Positions 45,201-51,577 of a stretch of DNA of 64,000 nucleotides are shown one piece after another. The DNA is taken from the NCBI RefSeq assembly GCF_024623785.1, contig NZ_JANKBZ010000028.1, positions 1 to 64,000 of the forward strand, written 5' to 3'. The notes beneath the pieces were generated by a model, which saw only the letters and a program-made list of their open reading frames with translations, was not told the origin of the DNA and made no database searches. This DNA is from Archangium lipolyticum. GTDB lineage: Bacteria; Myxococcota; Myxococcia; Myxococcales; Myxococcaceae. The position numbers were made by a program, and so were the translations under genes. How positions within the stretch are numbered: position 1 is the first letter of the stretch; each line of letters starts with the position of its first letter.

Positions 45201-48184
45201 TGGGGAGCTTCAGCTCGGCGAAGTCCTTCGATGGAGCGGACAACCTCACGGGCCTGGGACTGCCCTTCAACGATCCGCCCGCCTGGTGTGGAGGAGTGAG
45301 GCGGGGCGTGAGCCCGGAGTTGGACGGGACGCCGCTGTCCCAGCTGTGCTCCTCGATGGCGTATGACAGGGCCAACCGGCTGGTGCAGGTAGACGAGTAC
45401 CCGGCGGAGGGCGTGGCCCAGCGCACGCTGTTCCAGTACGACGCTCAGGGCAACGTGTCTGGGGTGAAGACGGGATGCGGGGCCACGGACAGCTTCGACA
45501 CCTGTGTGCAGCCGGCCGCCACGTATACGTACGATGACTTCGGCAAGGTGGTGGAGGTCTCTCTTCCGCACGCGGATGGCCCTGTGCGCTACGCGTATGA
45601 TGCGCTGGGCAACGTGGTGGTGAAGGAGACGGAGGCCATGCGCCAGGCTGGCGAGTACCTCGCCTTCACCTATGACATGCTCTCCCGGTTGAAGACGGCG
45701 GAACGTCGCTACTCCCGCCCTTCGACGGGGATCGATGTCCTGTACCGCCTCGTCTATGACGCGGACGGGGGAGCCATTCCACGCGGGTGCCCGAGCCCGT
45801 TGAATACGCTGGGCCGGGTGCGCTACCGGGAAGACTCCTTTGGAAAGACCTGGTACCAGTATGACGAGGAAGGTCGCGTCGTTCTCGAGTCCGGTGTGCG
45901 TGCGGGCACGTTGGCGTGTGGTTCCGCGGCCAATGCCAACCTGACGACTGCCTATAGTTACACGTCTAGCGGCAACCTCGCATCGGTGACGTATCCGAAC
46001 GGACGCAAGGTGACGTACACGTATGGGACGGGCGGCAACGAGGACCGGGTGGCGGCCATCGAGATGACGCTGCATGACGGTACGAATTGGACGACCAAGC
46101 CCCTGCTGCTGTTGAGCGACGTCACCTGGGAGCCGTACGGCGGGCTGCGGGGCTACACGATGAACCACCTCACGACGAACACGGTGAGCAGGGTGGAGTA
46201 CGCTCTGGGGGACAATGGCTCCGTGGCGCCCGCGGGCTGCTCGACGGCCATGCCGTCCGCGGCGGGCTCGGACCTGACGGGCCGGCTGCGCAGCCTGCGC
46301 GTCACTTCGCCCATGGAGAGCGGGGGGAGCAAGAACATCTACCAGCGCACCTACACGTGGAAGGCGGACCAGGTGGTGCGCACCGACACGTGCCTGCTGG
46401 GAGAGACGACGCCGAAGACGGAAACGTACAGCTATGACAGGACGCTGCGGCTGACGGGAGCGAGCCGGCCAGCGGGCAACTTCGACGCCACGGGTGGCGC
46501 CTTCGGCTCACGCACCTACGGGTACGATGGCCGAGGCAACCGCACCTCCATGAGCAGCGACGGCGTCGCCTACGATCTGAGCTACGCGGCCTCGCCTCGA
46601 GGGGACAGACTGACGGGCTGGAGCTCTTCCACGACGGGAAGCCTCCTGGGGTACTCGCTGGCGTATGATGTGGATGGACGCGTGACCCGGAAGGAGGGGG
46701 CTCGGAAGATGGATGGGCAGCCGACGCACGTGATGAGCTTCGCGTATGGCCCATCGGTGGGAGTAGCCACGGAGACGGTCTTCCGGGCGGTGAATGTGAA
46801 TGGAGGCTTCTACAACTACTACTACGACGCGAAGGGGCGTCGCCGGGCGAAGGTCTACCCCGGGGGAGCCTCGGACGAGTACTTCCACGACGTGCGGGAC
46901 CAGTTGCTGGTGGACCGGGGAAGCAGTGGCACCACTCCGCCGGTGGCGCACTACACGCAGGACGACTACGTGTGGCTGGACGGGCGCCCGGTGGCGATGG
47001 TGCGCGGCAAGCTGAGCAACACGTGGACGCGGCTGTCGGACACCTCGGAGGACTGCTCACGCAACGGTGAGGTGGCGGCGTGTGGGGTGTACTTCCCGGT
47101 GACGGACCACATTGGCAAGCCCGTGCTGATGCTGGACGGCAGTGGCCGTGTTGCGGGGACGGCGGACTACGACCCCTTCGGCCAGGTCAACCGGGTAGCG
47201 CTGAACGCGGAGACGGAGCACCCGCTCAACACCACGGGTAGTGCCTCTACGCTGGCGGAACTGCGGCAGCCCACGGACTCGTCCGTGACGGTGAAGATGC
47301 GGACGCTCTTCCACCTGCTGGACACGAAGGGCGTGGGCCATGTCGAATTGATCGACGGAGACAACGGAACGAGGCTGGTGGGCCCTTACGATAGAACCGG
47401 ACAGGGAGCTGTCTGGTCGGACTGGGCACAGCCGTCAATGGGACGCATCAAGGTGAGCCTTGCTCGGTACGGGACCGCTGGCGCTTCCTCAGCATCCGGT
47501 GTGGTGCTGGAAGGATACGAGTACCAGCGCTACCAAGCGGGGGCGCAGCCTTTCTGGACGCCGCTGCGTTTCCCAGGACAGTACTACGATGCAGAAACGG
47601 ACCTGTTCGAGAACTGGAATCGCTACTACGATCCAAGCATTGGCAGGTATTTGCAGGCAGAGCCGTTGGCGGCAGAGTCGCTATATCTCATAAAGATGGC
47701 GCGACAGGGGCATGGCGTTTTTGCGTACTCCTATGCTGGGAGCAATTCAATTGCATTCGTGGATCCCGATGGAAGGAGCCCTATCTTCGTCGCCATTGGC
47801 GTTGGTTTGGCTGGTTATGCTGGCTACTCCTATTGGAAGGGCAAAAAGTTGGCAGAAGACACTCTGTTTGATGCAGAGCGCTCGGGATTGCCTGGACTGC
47901 ACAATGGCGTCGCCGACGCGTATAGACACTGCCTTTGGAATTGCAGAATGACTCGCCAAATAGGCGGCTACCCTGCTTGGTTTATTGGTCTTGGTCACGA
48001 GTTCATTGACAATCGGGGAGGGCCGGAGGACGAGCGAAAGATGGATTTGAACAACAACTTGTGTGGTCGCACTTTGGGAGTAATGTCTCTTGAGACGTGC
48101 GAGAAAGCATGCCGCGATGCGGCCTTGTCAGACGACTTGACTACCATCACGCCCGCGAATGATCCGCCTTACCAGAGGTACTAA
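42209..48184 (+). CDS. Secreted RHS/YD-repeat protein with C-terminal toxin-like domain
   Basis: The 1991-residue protein has a signal peptide (residues 20-43, ending SHAQA), a Cys-rich N-terminus and two MopE-like metal-binding repeats (DKFDNNCNGAVDEGC and DDVDNDCDGEVNEDC, about 180-232). A DUF6531-type start of the RHS shell follows (DPVNIVTGTSY), then many YD repeats and the RHS core (RYYDPSIGRYLQAEPL, about 1805-1820). After DPDGRSP comes a hydrophobic segment and a tip with DAYRHCLWNC, GHEFIDN and MDLNNNLCGR, resembling the DUF6973 group seen in polymorphic toxins. GC falls sharply in the tip. Confidence 0.9.
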   Translation: MNHSHPFLYCWRAFHSRGRWGAGLVAFLWLVGLLSPVTSHAQAKYEILQFVRESDNPSAYGDLYRAYSCVCPGEEPQTCYNCSSRSPACPGQTVGDCSLESKTQCLGAGSYNIRNKPRTTYVSSIDACPGDQEWACRRDADCSTCGKCVGNTVTLSLGGGSATVLKGEGTHCEYPPEVCGDKFDNNCNGAVDEGCAVVGSDGGTDGGSSCGEELCGDDVDNDCDGEVNEDCAPVEPDGGAPPSCSGPKCRCDGTNLFDPVNIVTGTSYERIKDVEVFDEVATLSFERTFSSRGDEWVHDSPLVGVPKPFGASPGNAGSVEWWHNWLSLVVEHQQHWSVRDRDGRLLRFTPCAGVPCQASLTEGTPSHHERLWRTASGYELVQADGSRLVFEGRFVAAPGGRNRYFLSRVVSSTGVDQALLTYAVPPVGGCPQGASGSSPGVPYLSSVRTAAGRMFSLSYRALRRADGALECVITAVNLGGAASDGGIGEPEVQYTYAGNGDERPGRIANARYRYRLDEYLYTSGEFRRSQMGVELVRHTYGADRRVGSVEAEGHAVSISWDPTVGSCQLGSNCCGRVPQVRQATDYGVGRGDGTEGSAFLTSTYETLSNYGQQMAPRLYQTTESCTPGEACSPGSERTEWACSSAGTPGHEAARKDKRDNWEVYGYSLPTDTQPRLERTRVKRGASDMLGTGALEEQTFSYTYGSNGEQLPRTIEERSVLGGSGEHRRTLNVYEAGSNRRKAVIERGWTRERASDGSWTTKPRLVGTFSFTSHVSLGVTTPDPLGRTMEVHGPCIVTREDATDCELSDYPLTRYSYHANSSTVGVHQRNRLASVEVYPTRTTTKPLKTLFSEYDKRGHVTKTTEPNGVLTTLTYEEDRLTEKEVGGQPSTYYFYADGQHLTAVQYPSKSVEVFCYRKGTGETCHGGTLTDKVQWKAKAALQDGTGWTERVVYAYWPDGTLKEERYLSKTGTTVETRRVLKYAADAHRRPTWQKWGEGVGSFSSAKSFDGADNLTGLGLPFNDPPAWCGGVRRGVSPELDGTPLSQLCSSMAYDRANRLVQVDEYPAEGVAQRTLFQYDAQGNVSGVKTGCGATDSFDTCVQPAATYTYDDFGKVVEVSLPHADGPVRYAYDALGNVVVKETEAMRQAGEYLAFTYDMLSRLKTAERRYSRPSTGIDVLYRLVYDADGGAIPRGCPSPLNTLGRVRYREDSFGKTWYQYDEEGRVVLESGVRAGTLACGSAANANLTTAYSYTSSGNLASVTYPNGRKVTYTYGTGGNEDRVAAIEMTLHDGTNWTTKPLLLLSDVTWEPYGGLRGYTMNHLTTNTVSRVEYALGDNGSVAPAGCSTAMPSAAGSDLTGRLRSLRVTSPMESGGSKNIYQRTYTWKADQVVRTDTCLLGETTPKTETYSYDRTLRLTGASRPAGNFDATGGAFGSRTYGYDGRGNRTSMSSDGVAYDLSYAASPRGDRLTGWSSSTTGSLLGYSLAYDVDGRVTRKEGARKMDGQPTHVMSFAYGPSVGVATETVFRAVNVNGGFYNYYYDAKGRRRAKVYPGGASDEYFHDVRDQLLVDRGSSGTTPPVAHYTQDDYVWLDGRPVAMVRGKLSNTWTRLSDTSEDCSRNGEVAACGVYFPVTDHIGKPVLMLDGSGRVAGTADYDPFGQVNRVALNAETEHPLNTTGSASTLAELRQPTDSSVTVKMRTLFHLLDTKGVGHVELIDGDNGTRLVGPYDRTGQGAVWSDWAQPSMGRIKVSLARYGTAGASSASGVVLEGYEYQRYQAGAQPFWTPLRFPGQYYDAETDLFENWNRYYDPSIGRYLQAEPLAAESLYLIKMARQGHGVFAYSYAGSNSIAFVDPDGRSPIFVAIGVGLAGYAGYSYWKGKKLAEDTLFDAERSGLPGLHNGVADAYRHCLWNCRMTRQIGGYPAWFIGLGHEFIDNRGGPEDERKMDLNNNLCGRTLGVMSLETCEKACRDAALSDDLTTITPANDPPYQRY

Positions 48185-48188
48185 GGTG

Positions 48189-48572
48189 ATGACTGATAGA
48201 ATTTACCAGCTCGGCAAGGGCTCAAGCTTGTTTCTTGTGCTGATTGCTGGATTGCTCGTGTCCGTGGGGTGTCGCTCAAATACGACGACGGTGGAGGTCC
48301 GAAACAAGACGGAGCATGCGATCAGCAATCTGAAGCTGAGCTTCGGTGGAGGTGGGTGTGATGCCAAGCAGGTAGATGCCGGTGCAGCATTCAGCTGTAC
48401 TGTTGTGCCATCACGCAATTCCGATGTTGTTATGGAATACTCAACGCCGAGTGGCGGAGTGATCACGAAACGGCTTGATGTTTACGTTGCCGGAGGGATA
48501 TCCAGCAACATCGTGGCTTCGATCGAGCCCAGTGGTGACGTTTCTTTTGAGTCTAATCCAAGCTCACGGTGA
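48189..48572 (+). CDS. Small lipoprotein, candidate immunity protein for the RHS tip
   Basis: The 127-residue product has a signal peptide with lipobox VSVGC (Cys28) and a short beta-rich mature domain with one more Cys pair. No family was recognised. It starts 4 bases after the RHS stop (GTG 48186 is an alternative start) and shares the low GC of the RHS tip. Position immediately after a toxin-like C-terminus is typical of an immunity gene; the lipoprotein nature would place it outside the cytoplasm. Function is inferred. Confidence 0.7.
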   Translation: MTDRIYQLGKGSSLFLVLIAGLLVSVGCRSNTTTVEVRNKTEHAISNLKLSFGGGGCDAKQVDAGAAFSCTVVPSRNSDVVMEYSTPSGGVITKRLDVYVAGGISSNIVASIEPSGDVSFESNPSSR

Positions 48573-48725
48573 ATCAGATGTCTTCATGATGGTTGGTTTG
48601 GGATGGATGTTCGCTGCGTTGAATTCTGACGCAGCGAACGTTGGTCATTCGTGAGGCTTCGTTGAATGTCTGCGCTGCTTGGGGTTCCGGTTTCGTGGAC
48701 GGGTGGACGGCATGTAGGGGGACTC

Positions 48726-49121
48726 ATGGTGAGTGCTTGGAGACTGTCGGCTCTCAGTGTGTTGATTGCTTGTAGCGAATCACGACCAGGGCTTAGATGG
48801 GTTCTGCCGGAGAACTTCAATGATTGTGTTGATGCGCATTTTCAAGTAGGCGGTGCTCCGCCTCTACCTATGGAGGATGGCTGGTACCTGCTTGTCGTGC
48901 CCGAAGGAGGCGTAATCAAGACCGCAACCCAACCCCGCTGGGGAGAGGGGCTGAGATCCGAATTCTGGATGCAAGTGGGAGCGGAGCGCCGACGCATTGA
49001 GCCTTCATGCTTTGGCGGAACATACTCGAATGAGGCCCAGAAAACGGTCGAGGTGTCTTATTGCTTTGGTCGGGTGCCTGAAAAGGGGTGTTTTAGAAAG
49101 GGAGAGACGGTATCAAAGTGA
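48726..49121 (+). CDS. DUF6843-like lipoprotein
   Basis: ATG 48726, after TAGGGGGA, gives 131 residues with a lipoprotein signal (lipobox VLIAC). The mature part contains LPENFNDCVDAHFQVGGAPP and WYLLVVPEGGVIKTAT, resembling DUF6843 domains found next to RHS and other polymorphic toxins. Four further cysteines may form disulfides. An upstream in-frame ATG at 48666 would hide the signal peptide. A near-copy of its last 27 codons recurs at 50516-50601. Confidence 0.7.
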   Translation: MVSAWRLSALSVLIACSESRPGLRWVLPENFNDCVDAHFQVGGAPPLPMEDGWYLLVVPEGGVIKTATQPRWGEGLRSEFWMQVGAERRRIEPSCFGGTYSNEAQKTVEVSYCFGRVPEKGCFRKGETVSK

Positions 49122-49122
49122 C
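49036..49122 (+). repeat. Direct repeat, copy 1 (3' end of the DUF6843-like gene)
   Basis: This 87-base stretch and the 86-base stretch at 50516-50601 are similar along their whole length, for example TTGCTTTGGTCGGGTGCC and GGGTGTTTTAGAA. Both end in AAGTGAC over the stop codon. Copy 1 is the end of an intact gene. Confidence 0.85.
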
Positions 49123-49238
49123 AGCAGGGCTGGATACGCTCTTTAGGTTGATCGGGAGCTTGAACAGGGCCCATGCCGAGGAGATGTCCTGGTATGGGCT
49201 CTGACTTGCCGCATGGTCGATTGTGCTGATGGCGCGCC

Positions 49239-49646
49239 ATGGATTTGTTTGAACTGGCTTTTTGGGTGATGGGCTTGGTTGTTGCGGTCGTGGCAGCCGT
49301 TGTTGCGAGCCAACATTGGGGTCCTGGTGCTGGTGCAGCAGCGTTTGTTGTTGCTGGGGCTTTGTGGTTTCTTGTGTTGCGAATGGGCAATAGCGCGCTC
49401 CTCATGTCCTATGGGGTTCTGCCAGTTCGGCCGGTCTGTAGTAAAGGCCGCTGCCGCTCTGGTGATTATGCGTACTTGGGTTGGCAGGACGGAGGCTCTG
49501 TTTTCAAGTGTGGATGTGGGATTGAGTATGTGAGAATAAAGTCGGTTTTCTATGAGCGGGATGCCATGGGGAGATTGCGTCCTTATATGCGTAAGAGGTG
49601 GGGGATTATTTGGCGGCCATTCGAGACAGGAGGAAGGATGGACTGA
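49239..49646 (+). CDS. Small membrane protein of the toxin island
   Basis: The 135-residue protein has two hydrophobic helices (FWVMGLVVAVVAAVVAS at about 8-24 and AAFVVAGALWFLVL at about 33-46). A Cys-containing soluble domain (PVCSKGRC, FKCGCGIEY) follows, and the C-terminus is Arg/Trp-rich. No family was recognised. Low GC and position suggest an immunity or accessory role. The gap 49123-49238 upstream holds no gene. Confidence 0.6.
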   Translation: MDLFELAFWVMGLVVAVVAAVVASQHWGPGAGAAAFVVAGALWFLVLRMGNSALLMSYGVLPVRPVCSKGRCRSGDYAYLGWQDGGSVFKCGCGIEYVRIKSVFYERDAMGRLRPYMRKRWGIIWRPFETGGRMD

Positions 49647-49667
49647 GCAACAGCCAAGGCAAAAATA

Positions 49668-49849
49668 TGGATGAATTGAAGGTGTCGGTATGGCCTGGAG
49701 TGAGCCATGGGGCATGGAGTTTCATTGATGCGGCGCTGGAGCGGATGTTCCTGGAGGGGCTGGGGGTTCCTTGCTTTCGGGTGAGCGCGGCTCGATATCT
49801 GACATGCATCCATACCGAACCGAGGCCCGAAGGGTTTGTTTGCCGGTAA
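49668..49849 (+). CDS. Short reading frame, possibly a gene fragment
   Basis: ATG 49668 opens 60 codons (MDELKVSVWPGVSHGAWSF, ending GFVCR). AAGG stands about 10 bases upstream. No family was recognised, and it may be the truncated start of a longer gene. It lies between two more convincing low-GC genes. Confidence 0.35.
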
Positions 49850-49865
49850 GGCATAGGGGTTGCCG

Positions 49866-50501
49866 ATGAAAGATATTCATTCCCTTCTCGAGGACTGGCG
49901 TGATGCGATCCGGCGTGACGATTCTTGGCTACGGCGTCAAGAGCCACTTCACCAACTCTTGGAGTCGTTGCCTCCTGCTATTGCTCTAGAGGTGGCCCGG
50001 AGATGCCTGTTGGATTTTGTTCCGTACTTCGAGCGGAATACCTCTGGTGTGACGTGGGTCAGAGAATTTCTGAGTCAGCCCACTTTGTTTGGGCAGGCAA
50101 AGCCAAAAAAACCGGCAAATTTCGCTGAAGAGGAAGACCGGTATGCATTCCCGGGGGCGGGTAATTTCATCAATGCAATTGAGGAGTTTTGGATTGCTTT
50201 GGGTGATGTTTCTTTGCAGTTGATTGCAGAGCAAGTTGCGGCAGCGTTGAGTAGCGTCGTGATGGCTGAATTTATTGTGCGTCAAGCCAGCAAAGATCCA
50301 CTTCGGTGGCTGGTTCGAGAGAAAATGGCGATGCGAGCATTTGCTGCGAGAGAGAAAGGCGAGCGCGATCAGGATTCCCATGAATGGCTCTCTCGAGATT
50401 ATTCGATGCAGCGCAAGGATCCTTGGTGGCATGTGCAGATGGCTGAATTGTGGTTGCGTGTCGCGGATTTGATCGAGGAGGCAGTGTCTGTATGGATTTG
50501 A
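49866..50501 (+). CDS. Soluble helical protein of the toxin island
   Basis: ATG 49866, with AGGGG upstream, opens 211 residues rich in Trp, Leu, Glu and Arg, predicted mostly helical and without signal or membrane segments. Notable stretches are PPAIALEVARRCLLDFVPYF and MAELWLRVADLIEEA at the C-terminus. It resembles immunity-type proteins in composition and place only; no family was recognised. GC is low like its neighbours. Confidence 0.62.
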   Translation: MKDIHSLLEDWRDAIRRDDSWLRRQEPLHQLLESLPPAIALEVARRCLLDFVPYFERNTSGVTWVREFLSQPTLFGQAKPKKPANFAEEEDRYAFPGAGNFINAIEEFWIALGDVSLQLIAEQVAAALSSVVMAEFIVRQASKDPLRWLVREKMAMRAFAAREKGERDQDSHEWLSRDYSMQRKDPWWHVQMAELWLRVADLIEEAVSVWI

Positions 50502-50515
50502 GGGCACGGATGGGG

Positions 50516-50601
50516 CCCAACAACGGTGGAGGTGTCTTGTTGCTTTGGTCGGGTGCCGGAAAATGGGTGTTTTAGAAGGGAAGGGGCGGTATCGAAGTGA
50601 C
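50516..50601 (+). pseudogene. Orphan 3' fragment of a second DUF6843-like gene (repeat copy 2)
   Basis: The fragment translates as TVEVSCCFGRVPENGCF and continues RREGAVSK to TGA 50598-50600. It is nearly identical to the C-terminus of the lipoprotein at 48726-49121 (TVEVSYCFGRVPEKGCF). No 5' part of such a gene lies upstream, so it is the remnant of a duplicated or replaced gene. Confidence 0.8.
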
Positions 50602-50638
50602 TGGCGTGCATGTCCCGCAGGCACGAGAGGCGCTCACC

Positions 50639-50941
50639 ATGACGACCAGTTGGCTGAGAACTTTGGTGTACGGAGTACTGCCCGGAGCCACCTCTGGAGC
50701 GTTCGTCGGCGCTTACCATCGCGAGCGCTCTCTTGCCTATGACGCGCTCCGCTGGGCTGCGCGTCAGAGTGAGCCCTGGGGCGTGGGGCCGGGGCTCGTT
50801 CTCGGTGCCCTCGCGGGTGCGGTGGTCTTCGCGTTGGTTCGACGCTTGTTGCCACGCCTTGACGGACCGCTGGCTGCGATTCTCACCGCGAGCTGTGTGG
50901 TGCTCCTCGGGTTGGTGCTTTCCGTGAGTCGCGTTGATTGA
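50639..50941 (+). CDS. Small membrane protein
   Basis: ATG 50639 gives 100 residues with three likely transmembrane helices (VYGVLPGATSGAFVGA, GPGLVLGALAGAVVFALV, LAAILTASCVVLLGLVL). GC is back to genomic level. A GTG at 50597 overlapping the orphan TGA could extend the N-terminus by 14 residues. No family was recognised. It may belong to the island or mark its right border. Confidence 0.6.
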   Translation: MTTSWLRTLVYGVLPGATSGAFVGAYHRERSLAYDALRWAARQSEPWGVGPGLVLGALAGAVVFALVRRLLPRLDGPLAAILTASCVVLLGLVLSVSRVD

Positions 50942-50949
50942 GGGCTTCG

Positions 50950-51190
50950 TGCAGCGGCAGTTGCTGGCCATGCAGAGCCCACTGATCTCTCCGGCCCCTG
51001 CCGCGCTCTCCAGTGGCGCACTCGCCACTGCTGCGTCCGCAGCTGCCTCGGCTTGTAGCCGTCTTGCGGTTCATCCCCGCCCGGGTCGCCGCCAGTCCGA
51101 GGCGACCGTGCTTCACCATCTCTTCCATCAGCTTCCCCACCTGGGCATACACCTCGTCCTCACCCGTCCATCCGAACCTCGGACGTCACC
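50950..51190 (-). pseudogene. Relic of an IS21-type transposase (IstA)
   Basis: Read leftward from about 51152, the frame gives VGKLMEEMVKHGRLGLAA then RAGMNRKTA, the helix-turn-helix N-terminus of IS21-family IstA proteins. After KTA the frame shifts to RQLRTQQWRVRHWRARQGPE, matching a segment that lies some 60 residues further on in intact IstA. An internal deletion therefore joined the two parts, and the catalytic DDE region is gone. No terminal inverted repeats or IstB gene were seen. Confidence 0.6.
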
Positions 51191-51577
51191 GGGTTTTCAC
51201 CGGAGGCTGCCGTCACTCAGGATAGGGAGTCGCAGCTTCTCGTTGTGCAAGCAGTTTCAGGTTGGGGGGCCATTCAAAAGATGAATAAGACACTGGAATA
51301 CATCGTGTTCCAGGCCGACAAGCCATTGGCGTGATGGGCTTACTTTCGCGGTGATCTCGGGAGCCCCGAGGTTTCGAGTCAGGAGGCTCGGCACCGAAGC
51401 TGTTGCAACCTGTAACGGACAATCTCGCGCAAATGTTTCGCTGGACAATGCGTGCTGAATTTGACACTCAGGCTGCGCTTCAAGGGCTGGGTGGGCTTGC
51501 TGGGAGACCGGATTTTCCACGGTTCTCGTGTTCAAGAGTCACGTTGAGGTCGTCGGCTTGTTTGGGACGAGGTTCAG
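51191..51577 (+). promoter_or_regulatory. Upstream region of the PKS genes
   Basis: No gene is supported in this stretch. It is of mixed composition and should contain the PKS promoter. TTGACA at 51461-51466 has no acceptable -10 at normal spacing. GAGG at 51569-51572 is the ribosome binding site for GTG 51578. Confidence 0.4.

Noticed and set aside
44078-46168. 696-codon open frame on the minus strand
   Set aside because: Antisense to the RHS shell; no start context or homology.
51461-51466. TTGACA as the PKS promoter
   Set aside because: No reasonable -10 hexamer lies 15-19 bases downstream.
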